A stretch of 64,000 nucleotides of DNA from Lineus longissimus (lineage: Eukaryota; Nemertea; Pilidiophora; Heteronemertea; Lineidae): positions 2,914,001-2,978,000 of the forward strand of contig NC_088323.1 of NCBI RefSeq assembly GCF_910592395.1, in the 5' to 3' direction. Position numbers and translations under genes: made by a program. Below are positions 36,101 to 47,152 of the stretch, in pieces. The notes under the pieces were generated by a model. The model did no database searches. It saw only the letters and a list, made by a program, of their open reading frames with translations, and had not been told where the DNA came from. The first letter of the stretch is position 1. Each line of letters begins with the position of its first letter.

Positions 36101-38145
36101 ACACGTTTAATTGACAACGTGAATGTAAACCCACTTTAAGACGTATTAGTAACGTTTTTTCATTGTTTTACGACTCCCCAAAGATACTGTCAGGCAAACA
36201 ATAAAAACTCACAAATGGGTGTCAAACGCAGTCCAAGGATGTGTTTACACAGTTGTCTCAAGGAAATATTCATCGTTTTAATGAGTTGAAGAGGCTAATT
36301 TGGTTGCCCGTCTCCCGCGCGGACCACGCATGGCCGGCTGTTCCATTGACCTCGCCGGAAGAAACGAGAGAGGTCAACATTCCCGCTTTTTTACGGCTGT
36401 TGAAACAACAGGCAACGCAGAAATGATACGTGAATTCGGATCATCGCAATGACACGGTGTGTATAAAGCACATCTAATTTTGAAGATATTGTTTCGTAGC
36501 AAAATGTTGCTCCCCGCCCCATCCTCGCCTGGACCCGAGCTGGCGTAGCCTGTGCTTGGGTGCCACCGTGCTTATGGATGCATAGCAGCTGGCCTATTTT
36601 TTCAGTATTTGACCAAGTGACACTTCCCCTAAATTGTCCATGAAGTGTGCCACTCTGGTTATTTGAATACACACTGTCACTGTCAGGCCCAAATATCGCT
36701 TTTTCATACTTTTCTCTCTATCCTACTCAGGCACCTGTTCCAGAATAACTCGGTTAAAATGGGTAATTAACATTTTTAAAAAGCGTTTGTGACGTTCGGG
36801 AAGATGGAAAAGGATATTCGCTGTCGCTATATATACTGCATGCAGGATAGGCCAAACTCCGTTTAATGCATGAAACTCCAATATAATTGTCATACTAGGC
36901 CTTACAATTAGGTCCAAAGTCACCGGTCTGTATAGCCATGTACAGACATCGAACAGGATAGAACAAATTCCCAAGAGACACAGATTCCTGGTTACACTGA
37001 TATCGGTCATGAAAGTGGTTTCCACGGAAAGACAGCCGGGCATGACCCATAGGATAAACCTCAAGGGTTTTTCTTTCTTTCAAGAGTCTCCCACGAGCGC
37101 CAGGTGTCCATGGCACGAGGCCACTGATAAGAGTATGCCGCGGACTTCTGTAACCGGAGTCAGGTTGTCAGGCATGTCAGGAAAAGCAGAAAGAAACTCA
37201 GTGATTTGATTCTCCGAGAAAAGAGTGACACTCAAATCAATTGTCATCGCTAATTTCTTCAATGATTGAACGTCAATTGATAGCTATCATGTAGAGTTTG
37301 CAATCAAACTAGTTCTCAGCAAATATATCTGCAGTGTGTGTTGTAAAGAAGGTCTCTGCATATTTTTTTATCAAAACAATAGTTCTTGTAACCAACAATG
37401 CCCCGACTGAGGGGTCACAGTTTCTCTCCTTCAAACCCCAAAGAAGAACATCAAGTGATTTTGACCAGGGAATTTACCTAAATGACCAATTTCTCTGCTG
37501 CCAACCCGAAATTTTTATTATACAAGCCTTGGAGTCCAAGCTGCGGCAACCACACCTGTGTCATCTCAAAGATACAGTCAAAACAGGCCACAACTGTCCC
37601 GAGTGAAACTCAACCTGGGCAGAGTTCCCAGCATGGTTGACTCTCACAGCGGTAAGCCCTCAGCCAGCGGCGGCCACTTGTGTATCCTCTTCAGCCTCAC
37701 TTCATCTTGTCAATGGACATTTGTCTCAGATATTTATAAGATATTAGTCGAGCCAAATCAAAGTTTGACATTTGTTTACGCTTGTTATATGAGTGAACTA
37801 GGCAATGGTATTTAATTTACACTTCTACCATGCTTCTACTAACTGTAAACTAACGAAAACTGCTGTGATATATACCGTTGAATGTAATTGCAAGACAGCT
37901 TGGTTGCAGGAATACGACTTCCAAAGACTGTTTCGAACAATTTTAGCAATGTTCACTCATACATCCCATCACTCGGTACGCGCTGGAAAAGAAATTCAGG
38001 TCCGAGGAGTTGACACAACTCCTGGCTGGTTCCCTCAGTGCAGTGTTCCATGCAAGAAATACCATGCAATGCAAAATATTATTAAAATATCTACCTAAAA
38101 AATGTTTTAATGCATTTCTCGACCCAGAGGATCCCCTGGTCCTCT

Positions 38146-39044
38146 TCATTGACAGTGTGACCAAGCCCCTTCCATCCTCCAAACAGAGAAAGCGTAACTA
38201 AGTCTCTCATGCGCCACATAACTGCAACTGCTCGAAGCCTTTTGGTCCTGTTCTCCATTTCGTAACACCTGATACAAAAAGTCAATATATTTCGTGGCCA
38301 GTTTCAGTGTCTGTATCTTGCTTAACTTATCCGAAGGTAGGGTAGGGATGATTTTGCGGAGTTGCGTGAATCCATCATTGAGGGATTGCGTTCTTTGCCG
38401 TTCTCGAACATTGGCTAAAACTTTCTGTGTTTTTACATCTTCGGGTGACGATGCTGGCATTTTCGATACCTTTTTCGATTTCTTCCTCGATCCTATTATA
38501 CAGAGATCTTCTGCTGATCTGTAAAGAAACAATATAACCATGAGAACCAAGTACTTGAGTCGGCGGTAAACAAAAGCAGATGTTATCGCAGTCTTAATCC
38601 TATCAGAAGGATTAGCAGGTTACCGAAAATTAAAATCATAGGTTTCAGCCTCTTCTTTATGCATAGCTTGGTCAATTCCGAAGGTACGGTGCAAACTTCG
38701 AGTTGATGGGATTTCTGTCAATTTCTGATCAATGCAAATCGTGCTTACTTCCATCCCAGAAGAACAATGATGACCCGGTTGTTCAATCGGCGACTGAACC
38801 CTGTTCTTATTAACAAAACTAACCTTTTTCGTGGCAAGCCGTCTTCGCCGGGACTGCCGACCTCGTACTGATACATTCCTGGGGGGTAAGCCATTTCAGT
38901 GTGCCCTAAACTTCCTTCTTCTGATGCCGATTCGAAGTCCTCTGGTTCAGATTTCAACTCTAAATGGTCCCGGGTGCTTGGCTGGACCTGGCGGCTGCGC
39001 TGGTGACCCATGTCCAAGAATTGTTTCTGGTGTTCAGGAATCAT
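38146..39044 (-). CDS. twist: Twist bHLH transcription factor
   Basis: Nuclear transcription factor of the Twist family, which controls mesoderm and mesenchyme formation by binding E-boxes as a dimer. Two minus-strand exons, 39044-38824 and 38518-38146, join in phase 2 (AAAAAG|GTTAGT; TTTACAG) to encode 197 aa. The start is the first in-frame ATG (MIPEHQKQ); the frame is open a little further upstream but has no ATG. The N-terminal part is acidic and low in complexity. A basic stretch SRKKSKK (84-90) is followed by the bHLH at about 106-157 ([14 protein letters not shown], then [19 protein letters not shown]). The Twist-specific WR motif is at about 172-194 ([20 protein letters not shown]). 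Family assignment is very secure. The protein ends three residues after the WR motif. Confidence 0.95.
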
Positions 39045-40322
39045 GACTTTCGCGTACTTTTCCGTCAAAACAGGCTAAAAAATTGCAACTGTTTGATCCG
39101 ATCCAATGGCGGCTTGTCTGGTGGTTGCAGGGTTTTTCTATCGAAACTATTCTCTCCTGATGGAACGAATTCTAATTGTTGCAAGCATCCATTTTCCGAC
39201 ACATTTAAAAAACTGCACAATGAAATGTCCGTGATCGCTAAATCCAAGAAAAATGCTAGACTACACACTTGTGACTTGACCTTGTTCGGTTAAAAAAACA
39301 CAGGTCGTAGATTCCCCTACGACCAGTGCGTAGTACGGATGCAAAAGATATCACCAGCTCACATTAACTTTTCTCACTTGACTCTTGGACTGTCTCAACG
39401 GATAACAAACTTCACACGTAGGCTAAGGACAGCGACCGAGAATGACTCCCGAATTTCTCTTTTTAGAAGATAAATTCTCAGTTGTTGAAATCTACAGGTA
39501 TATTTCTAGTAAAGGTAGGCCGAGTTGTCGTCAATCATCAATGAAGTATTTCCCCGGGTCTGAAGAATTTATGGTCTCTGTGGGCCGTGTTCTAGATCTT
39601 ATCAGGGATTGACCTGCGGGATGCTGATCTGTTGATACTCTGCAGCCATTCGTCAAATACCTGGCCAATCAGAGTGCCTTGTGGATTTCTTTTGCATGAT
39701 TGACATGTTGCTCACGCTCCTGGATGAGTACATACGTGGAGATGCCGCCTAATGCTTACAAATGTATGCAAGGAGGATGGTTCATTGAGAAGTAAACAGA
39801 AACTATTCACTCCCTCAATAATACTATCTCGAACTTCACTGCAGAGATATATGCTCATGCCATCGATTGCATACTCGGTTTGCATACTCCCACTTTCACC
39901 AGTACTTCAAAACAATGCATGTCTCTCTGGAACTTTGATGTTATGATGTTATCTCGTTATCAATGTGCTGTCGTTTCCACCGCGCCACTCCGGATTGGGG
40001 GGCTTTGGGATCCGGATGCAAGTAGAACGTGACACCGCGTAGGTACTAAGGCATCGAACGAACTTGTAGTCAACAGACCATGGATGTTATTTGCGCCAAA
40101 AATTGGCATGTTTGGGTGGGAAACGTGTATTTCACTTATCACACAGGCTGAATTTGCAGGTGTTGATCCTGGGGAGGAGATATGCCTGGCCGTTTTCCTC
40201 CTGTAGCGCACACCTGCATCCGGGCCTGATGACATCATATGACTTCAGGTATTCATTTTATGTGAGCTAACAGTAAAAATAACTACAAGCGCATCATGAT
40301 GATAGTGCGACGACCTGCCTCT
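39045..40322. other. Spacer between Twist and the GalNAc-transferase-like gene
   Basis: This contains the putative Twist promoter, as the gene reads leftward from here. Open frames at 38964-39293 and 39960-40238 show no motif. No repeat was recognised. Confidence 0.4.
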
Positions 40323-40328
40323 TTTATT
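40323..40328 (-). promoter_or_regulatory. Candidate polyadenylation signal of the GalNAc-transferase-like gene
   Basis: AATAAA on the minus strand about 90 bases past the stop codon of the intronless gene. Confidence 0.45.
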
Positions 40329-40415
40329 CTCAGATATAATTTAAAGGACTAGCAGACTAAGGGCAATTTTACAAAAGTTATGAAGAAATAATAAATTATT
40401 CATGTCTACATGTAG

Positions 40416-42086
40416 TTAGTTCAGAATTTCTAACTTCCACACTTGATCCGACTTCATTGCTACACACTTTTCGACCTTCATCCTCCCCCCAGTCTCAGTG
40501 GCACACACGTGGTGATTTTTGTCCACTTCTACGAGGAGTTGTCCATCTGACGTCATGACCCAGAGCGCAGGCGGCGACGTGTCATCATACGCCTGTTGCA
40601 CCACGTTTCTGTCCTTATCGGTGTGGAGAAAAAGTCCAAGAGTTATGAGGCGCCCGTCAGCAAGCAACTGGAACAACATGTAAGGCTTGTGAATTCCGGG
40701 CAAACACTGCGCCAGAAGGATTCGCCTCTGCGGACCGAGCGTGGCGCATTTCCCGGATTTGCCGACAAGATGGCCGTAGTGAATGGCAGAGGCGTGAGGC
40801 AGCGCAATGCTCATCGGGACACTCTCGCTATACCAATAAAATGATTTGCATTTCATGTGTTTATAAGTATTCCGTTTCTCTATAACCCGGTACATTTTCG
40901 ATTGGACCGGTGGCGGAATTTCAGTATTCGTAATGACAATTTTCTTGTACCAGTCCAGCCATAATTCCGATAGGACGTAGATATTGTTTTTGTTCGTGAT
41001 TTTCTGGGGATCATAAAAAAAATGAATACCGATTCTGGAGCACGGAACAATTTTGATATCACCCCCACATAGCCATGTCTTGAAAGATAAATCCACATTT
41101 TCACCTCCACCGTCGTCGAGCTGGTCTTCAAAATACTCCAAAGATTTGAAAAATAGTTTTTTCACCGCAAAAACATGGCCTCGAAGAGCGGGTGATCTCA
41201 GTGGCAACAAACCATTTGTGTCCCAGGATTGCGGCACCTGCTCAATTAGCACCGTCGACAATCCCCATGACACACCAGTTCCGTACCTGGGGACGGGAAT
41301 TCCACCCTTGATGTTTTCATCATACGGAAAAAACAAAGGTGACGCCACCGTCTTTGGATCCTTCTCCAGTTCGACTAAAAGGGGCTGCAACCAACCATTT
41401 GTCCACATGACATTGCCATCGGCGAAAACCAAAACCGAACCAAACGCCATCTTGGCAGCTTTAATTTTTGCGTGCAAGACACTGCTGTTGGTGTGCAATT
41501 GTTTTACCTTGATTTGGTCGACAAAGTTCAGAGCTTGGAATTCTTTGAATCGATGATCTTTTCGGAGATATTCCAGATTTAAACCTCCGTGTATCACAAA
41601 TACTTCCTTTATCACAACCATTGACGTAGCTGCCAGAATATTTAGTAAATACTCCTCAATAGCCGTGTAATATAGTCCGTGCATATCTAAAATCAGACTC
41701 GTGTGAGGTGGTTGGGTGCCGAAATTTCGCATGCGGCACGCTAGGGGGCGTAGTTCTACAACATTTACGTCCGGTTCCGGTTTGACCGTTTTTGTAACAT
41801 TTATCCTTTGGCTGAATTCTCGCAATTCTAGAATAATATTGTCAAAAGTACCCTTTTCTTCCGCAAGCATCAATAAATCGAACTCGGAAGCGGCATTGAT
41901 TGAGACGTCGCTTCCTCCTGAATATCTAGTAGTGTACTTCTTCGAAAGCAACACGCCTGTCGTCAACCACGTGGCCAATATGCAGATTACCAAAACTAAC
42001 CGGCCCAGATAGCACCTCGTGACGTGCGACATTTCCCTTCCTAATGATGGACGCCTCCCCGTGTTTGTATACTGCGATATCTGCAT
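40416..42086 (-). CDS. Intronless polypeptide GalNAc-transferase-like protein (GT27), altered metal site
   Basis: Type II Golgi protein of the GALNT family, which starts mucin-type O-glycosylation. About 556 aa from the first ATG (42086); ATG 42032 (GAAATGTC) would give 538 aa. It is a single exon. A membrane anchor (RLVLVICILATWLTTGVLL) precedes a stem and GT-A domain, recognised by LRPLACRMRNF, VFVIHGG, VLVFADGN, NGWLQPLLVEL, GHVFAVKKLFF and ENVDLSFKTW. A ricin-type lectin domain fills the last 130 residues or so. The Mn-binding DSH motif reads D223-G-N, and the WGGEN loop reads GGGEN (326-330), so the metal-binding histidine and the tryptophan are lost. It is probably a retrocopy that has drifted to an inactive or altered function; the frame has no stop or frameshift, so it is likely still expressed. 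Confidence 0.88.
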   Translation of the reverse strand: MQISQYTNTGRRPSLGREMSHVTRCYLGRLVLVICILATWLTTGVLLSKKYTTRYSGGSDVSINAASEFDLLMLAEEKGTFDNIILELREFSQRINVTKTVKPEPDVNVVELRPLACRMRNFGTQPPHTSLILDMHGLYYTAIEEYLLNILAATSMVVIKEVFVIHGGLNLEYLRKDHRFKEFQALNFVDQIKVKQLHTNSSVLHAKIKAAKMAFGSVLVFADGNVMWTNGWLQPLLVELEKDPKTVASPLFFPYDENIKGGIPVPRYGTGVSWGLSTVLIEQVPQSWDTNGLLPLRSPALRGHVFAVKKLFFKSLEYFEDQLDDGGGENVDLSFKTWLCGGDIKIVPCSRIGIHFFYDPQKITNKNNIYVLSELWLDWYKKIVITNTEIPPPVQSKMYRVIEKRNTYKHMKCKSFYWYSESVPMSIALPHASAIHYGHLVGKSGKCATLGPQRRILLAQCLPGIHKPYMLFQLLADGRLITLGLFLHTDKDRNVVQQAYDDTSPPALWVMTSDGQLLVEVDKNHHVCATETGGRMKVEKCVAMKSDQVWKLEILN

Positions 42087-42260
42087 AGTATAAACGTCCG
42101 CGCTCAAAGTGAAACTTGTATCCAATTGACCATTGAAGTCCTTTTCCAGAGTATTCCTAAAAATTTCTTGGGGAATATCACGGACTCCAGTTGATAGTAC
42201 TCCAAGACCAATACGCCGAGGAATCTCACCGTAACTCTGTCGATTATTGAAAGTTTCAAC

Positions 42261-42275
42261 AGAGAGAGAGAGAGA
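42261..42275. repeat. (AG)n microsatellite
   Basis: Seven AG dinucleotides, just upstream of the intronless gene. Confidence 0.8.
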
Positions 42276-42394
42276 TCATGCCACTAGCGTTTTGTTCGAC
42301 CTTTCGACCGGCGTTGTTTATTGTTTGTCATGGCATTGCGGATAAAGTGTGAAACACAAAGTCGCAAACTGTGGCCGCTCCGCAGCGCAATAAA

Positions 42395-42722
42395 CCGATT
42401 CATCATCATCATCATTTCCGGCAGCTGTGCGGCTATTTTGGCGACCCGAAGCTGTTAACGATGCGACACCACACGGTTCTGTCCTTGCAGCGAGGCGGAT
42501 CAGGTCACTGGTCTTTCTTCCAGTCCAGTGCGTCATGTCATCCATCCAAATTCTCTTTGGACAGCCGCGTCGGCGGCTACTCACCACTATGCCCTGCAAG
42601 ATGGTATTTGCTAGTGTTCCCTTGGCTCTCGTGACATGGCCGAACCACCTCAGTGTTTTCTTCTTGGCAACGGTTAATGTACAATTGCATATATTCATCG
42701 CCCTAGTTACGACACCTTTCAA
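42395..42722 (-). mobile_element. 5'-truncated LINE remnant with ATG-repeat tail
   Basis: The minus-strand frame encodes a segment typical of the C-terminal end of LINE reverse-transcriptase polyproteins: LRWFGHVTRAKGTLANTIL, then SRRRGCPKRIWMDDM, then HWTGRKTSDL. Downstream the frame decays and reaches an (ATG)n tract (TCATCATCATCATCATT on the plus strand, around 42400-42417), the usual 3' tail of such elements. The reverse-transcriptase and endonuclease domains are missing. It is inactive. Confidence 0.8.
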
Positions 42723-42867
42723 CGCTTTTTCATTAAATAAACAAGTATGTGGCTTCTTGGATATTTCTTCTTACAAAGGTTAAAATCTGGTTTGCCTCTA
42801 GGGCTATGGTTTACATATTTTCGTGATTTTTGATGAGTACACTATTCGGACGACGTCAAATGTGGAG

Positions 42868-42997
42868 AGATTAGTGAGGTTTCGCAACCGCCCGGTTAGG
42901 CCCTACGACGACGTTTATCTATTGTGTGAGTTCACCCGAACAACAGATAAACGTCGTCGTAGGGCCTAACCGGGTGGTTGCGAAACCTCACTAATCT
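42868..42997. repeat. Near-perfect foldback hairpin, 53-base arms
   Basis: The arms 42868-42920 and 42945-42997 are reverse complements at 52 of 53 positions (the one mismatch is a G-T type change). They are separated by a 24-base loop. There is no coding frame. The near identity of the arms suggests a young element or active correction between arms. Confidence 0.9.
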
Positions 42998-43492
42998 ATG
43001 GCGGGTGCGCGGATTGGTTGCTGTCGTGTTCCCATTCTGTCCTCGCCGCGACAGCACCGTATATTTACAGTAAACTGACTAGGTGCCGTCATGACCGAAC
43101 CAACAGTTAAGAGGCTGTCGTGACGCCCGATGTACTTGGTGATACGTTCTCCTACTTGGATGTTGGTGGTGTGGGATGTAGTGGATGTTGAGTAGCCTAG
43201 TCTCCTGTAGCAGTTCAGTTCAAAAATGCGTTGATCCGTTTCTCGGTGTTCATGGTCCAAGATTCTGGGCCGCATACAAGAACACTGAGTATTTGTTGAA
43301 GTGAAGGACTATGGTATATTTTTATCAATTCAAGTAATGTTGCTCAACTTCTGTTGACTATTATTTCTGTTTGGCGTTGGTCTCAATCTAAGCTTCCACG
43401 TGACCTAACGGGGCTCAAGGTCATATGATGTCTAACTACAGGACATCACAATCTTATATAATATTTGTCCCTTTGTCCTGGAGTTCATGCAC

Positions 43493-43655
43493 ATAAAAAG
43501 AACAGATAAACAGAAAAAAACGCGTTTAGGCCTAAAGGTCTTTGAAAGCACATTTCGGATGATTTATTCAGAAAAGGTATATACATGTAGTAGGGATATA
43601 TCCGAAATGACCTATAGGCCTAAACGCGTTTTTTCTGTTTATCTGTCCTTTTTAT
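43493..43655. repeat. Second foldback hairpin
   Basis: Left arm 43493-43559 and right arm 43601-43655 are reverse complements, with two mismatches, a one-base gap, and an 11-base insertion in the left arm. The terminal sequence is ATAAAAAG(A/G)ACAGATAAAC. The word AACAGATAAAC followed by a TAGG(G)CCTAA-like word also occurs in the 42868 hairpin, which hints at a relationship. Confidence 0.85.
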
Positions 43656-44446
43656 TTCGAGCACTGCTAATGCCGCAAGTACCACGGCGCGAGATAAAAC
43701 GAGATTGCAAGAAACGTCGTCCCTGAGATCCGTAAGCCAGGCAAAAAGAAGCTGGGTGCTGTTTGTCTAGTGTAATGGCACCCAGGGTGCTTATTGTCCA
43801 GTCGATCTCGAACCTGGGTACAATGTGTCGGCACCCAGGACGACATCCACCCTTTCAGCCAAAGTCGCCAATGGGGCAATGGGGCCTCTCCCATCTCCAT
43901 GTCTCACAGAGTCACATAATATAATGTCAAAACTATTCACGCTTGTACAATAAATACATTTAGTGCTAAATCTAACATGACTCATTGCCCTTACTCAAGT
44001 TACTGTGCATTATTAGTCACCTGAAGATGGCCACTTGAACCATGCTACTCCTGTCCAGGCCATAGTCCCCCTTTAAAAGTAACAAAGCCTACGGAAGGGG
44101 CATCCTTTTTTTCAAATAAATGTAATCTAAAATCCTCCTGAGAATCAGGCCGTTTCACTCGATACATACTTACTGCGTCAGGAGAAGGCGTGTTGTAGGC
44201 CCTGTTTGCAAGGGGACCACACCGAATGGGGTTAAACACAGGATGAGGTGACCTATATAATGACCCATATAATAACTTTTAGTTACAGAGATGTCCTGTA
44301 GATAGCTCTACTAGTACCTCGCCCAGGGAAAGAAATCAGCGCCTCTAGTGTCAAGATTGATCTGTCGAAGCGAAGTGTTCCTCATATATAACCAATCGCA
44401 TTCACACCAGTGAAATCTTGCAGAAATACATTTTGATTTCTGGCAA
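43656..44446. other. Spacer, no gene
   Basis: It contains several copies of a 'ggcacccagg' word in both orientations around 43750-43845, and one copy of a 27-base string shared with 51629-51655. No coding exon is supported. Confidence 0.35.
44332..44358 (+). repeat. 27-base string, repeated inverted at 51629
   Basis: This 27-base stretch (core GCGCCTCTAGTGTCAAG) is the exact reverse complement of 51629-51655. Identity of this length is not expected by chance in a window of this size, so it is probably a fragment of a dispersed element. Confidence 0.7.
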
Positions 44447-46250
44447 ATGTGGGCGAGGGCAATGGGGAATTTGCTTGTGAGGACTGCTGCAGTTGATTTT
44501 GGCATCCAGTGGGTGCTTTGGGTCGTTGCTGCTGCACTAAAAACTGAGAAATTCTATGATTTAGCAGGTAAGATTTTGTGGTGGGCCATGGGGAGTAGTG
44601 ACTCATGTGTATTGGTGTTAAGGGAAATTTAATCCGCTGCAAAATTAGTCCGAGCTGTTCATTAAATAATTGTTCAGGTGTGTACATTGTCTTTTTTGTC
44701 ACTGTTGCAGAAACGTCCGATGGGCAAACTAAATATCAAGACTCCCGGGGTAGTCTATTTCTTCATAAGTCACCTGACATCGTAGTCCCCCCCCCCAGTT
44801 AATTCTAAGCAGAGCCAGAGGGTGAGGGACGAGGCCGTCCACTGCATCCAGAGTGTAACTGAAAATATAAACTGTAATATTATGTTTCCAGGCTCCGGCA
44901 CCTTCCTTCTCTTGGCATACCAGGCACTACAATGGGGTGGGACACGCTTTCCAAGGCAGTCCATCCAGTCTGATATGGTCATGGTATGGGCATTTAGGTA
45001 TGTTGTCCTCTGTTTCTTAAAGACTGAACTAGGAGATCATTCTAACCTCTCTGTCATGGAGCATATAATGCATTGCTGGTGGCAGTTTCACTGTTCATTA
45101 GACCATCAGTGGATGACGTCTTTGGCAGCAAAACTTTTTACTTTGTTACCTGATAAGTGCAATTAAAAACCTGTTTCAAATGTGGGTTACCAACTTTTTG
45201 GTCACTCCTCTTTGCATCATTTGTTATGTCCTAACTTTCAGTTGCTTTTTTGCAGACTTGGTGCATACCTATTCACAAGGATACTGAAAGAAGGCAAAGA
45301 CAGAAGGTTCAATGGAGTCCGTGATAATCCTGGCAAATTCTTCATGTTCTGGACTATACAAGGTGGGCCCCTTGCCTAAAATTTTGTTGGAGACCCTATC
45401 ATGATTAATTTGCTGAGAGTCTAAGAGTGAGACACTGTCACAGCAGTGATTAGGTGGTAATACCAGAGAGAAGTCATAATAGAGACATAGTCACAATCAC
45501 AGTAGTTGTCATATCAGAGACACTGTCACAGCCACGATTAGTCACATCAGTTCAACCTTATTTCCTTTTTTGATTTCAGGTGTTTGGATTTTCGTCACGC
45601 TTCTACCTACTCTGATCATGCACAGCAAGAAAAGGGACACACCTGTTGGACTCCGAGATTACACTGGATGGTCAATGTGGTTGATTGGATTTCTAATAGA
45701 AGTCATCGCTGATTATCAGAAGTCAGCATTCAGGAATAACCCGGATAATGAGGTATGTCTCCATCACACCTGGAGTAGCTTTAGTACCTTTTGCATCTGA
45801 CTTGTTCATTTCCAGTGCCACTTCTGACATTTTGCTTCTCAAGGGACAGTCTTGTCCTACATTTGAGACATGTACGAATGCGATTACGATTCATTGCCTA
45901 ACCCTTTCACAAACCTCGTCCCTGTGGCTGCACATTTACCCTTTTACAAAATCTGCTCTTTTTTCCAGGGTAAATTCATCCAAAATGGCCTATGGAGTAT
46001 CAGTCGCCATCCTAACTACTTCGGAGAGATTCTCCTGTGGTTTGGTCTTTACATCTCGGCATCAAGCACGTTCTCAAAATACGAATACCTCAGTGTTCTG
46101 TCACCAGTGGCGGTGGCATTCTTACTAAACAATGTCAGCGGGGTTCCCCTGTTGGAGGCATCAGCCAAACGACGATGGGGAACCGACCCTGGCTACATTG
46201 CTTACAAGCGAAGGACGCCAAGCCTTATTCCATTTATTGGATGGCTATAA
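44447..46250 (+). CDS. DUF1295 / steroid 5-alpha-reductase-like membrane protein
   Basis: Multi-pass ER-type membrane protein of the DUF1295 branch of the steroid oxidoreductase superfamily; substrate unknown. Five exons (44447-44567, 44892-44997, 45256-45362, 45580-45752, 45969-46250) have consistent phases (1, 2, 1, 0) and encode 262 aa. Exon 1 opens with ATGTGGGCG and a membrane segment (IQWVLWVVAAAL). Exon 3 carries the GAYLFTRI and KDRRFN motifs, exon 4 VGLRDYTGWSMWLIGF and an acidic ADYQK loop. Exon 5 carries GLWSISRHPNYFGEILLW (176-193), the NADPH-binding region shared with 5-alpha-reductases and isoprenylcysteine methyltransferases, and ends in ASAKRRWG and a YKRRTPSLIPF tail. Length and order match bacterial and animal homologues. 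An ATTAAA lies at 46474. Confidence 0.9.
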
Positions 46251-46473
46251 ACGTTACAAGTTATTAAATCATAATTTGCCGATCCCAAAGTGCATTATCA
46301 ATCGTTGTCGTTGCATGCGATGTAAAATGCAAGAAGCAGCAATTTAAATTGCTTGTCAGCGGGCACTGAACACTTAAATATCCTCATGTAAAATTTGTAC
46401 AGTCGTTTACTGGTGAGAATGTATGTGTATTATTTGTAAGGATACAGTGTGATTTCATATGAAATTTATTTTG

Positions 46474-46479
46474 ATTAAA
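46474..46479 (+). promoter_or_regulatory. Candidate polyadenylation signal (ATTAAA)
   Basis: A variant signal about 225 bases past the stop codon of the DUF1295 gene. No nearer AATAAA was seen. Confidence 0.35.
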
Positions 46480-47152
46480 ATATAGTATACGTCTATGAGA
46501 ATTCTTGTGTTGGCATTCATTGCAGGGTGATGTCTCTGTTTGCAATTTGAAGATTTGAAAACTGTCGCGTCAACCACGGGTACCTTGACAAAACCTTACA
46601 TGTGGCTATGGAATAGAAATATGTTGGCTGGTAAATACTGGGAGGCGAGATAGCCTAAGCCGTAGGCAACCACCGCTTCTTACTGATCACTCAGTAACAA
46701 GAAAGTATATATCCATTCATAGAATTTATTCATAAACGATATAATACTTTCACAAAAATTTCATAAAATCAGTAAAAATCACATTCTTTGATTGGCATGA
46801 CTCGTGGATTATCCACAGCAAAAACTTCGAGTGCCAATTTATCATAAAGTGACACACGTCCATATACGTTATCATCATAAAGTAAACCCACTATTCTTTA
46901 ATGACACATATATGCTGTCTCTTTTTCCTTTATGTTTAAGTTGAACTCGTACATGTACGAACTTGAACAAAAAAAGTTACAGGATGTACTTCCTCATGCA
47001 AAACAAGAAGAGCCAAATATGTTGTAGCAGACCTCGTTAGCAAAACACCCTCTATAAGGACCTATCGACATGACAATTCCTGCCATGATGAAGTTTGATT
47101 TTGAGCATCATTCGTTTTGAAATCTCTCAAAATAGCGCAAGTCCTTAAAGGT
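46480..47152. other. Convergent spacer and CYP51 3' UTR
   Basis: This lies between the ends of the convergent DUF1295 and CYP51 genes. A minus-strand AATAAA at 46735-46740 could end the CYP51 transcript. Nothing else was recognised. Confidence 0.4.

Larger units (their letters stand above)
29435..38145. other. Long gene-poor spacer with a foldback and weak candidate exons
   Basis: No complete gene could be built. The region holds the foldback at 31723-31886 and two exon-like segments (31965-32223 and 32923-33139), listed separately. A third segment, 31196-31330 (+), has a TTTTAG acceptor, an open protein-like frame (KFPFTPDDDYTRSILSD) and a GTAAGT donor but no recognised partner. The remaining open frames up to 145 aa have no motif. 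Confidence 0.35.

Noticed and set aside
43780-43870. Sequence on the minus strand resembling a tRNA B box (GGTTCGAGATC)
   Set aside because: No A box, acceptor stem or anticodon arm could be folded around it. The region instead holds short inverted 'ggcacccagg' words.
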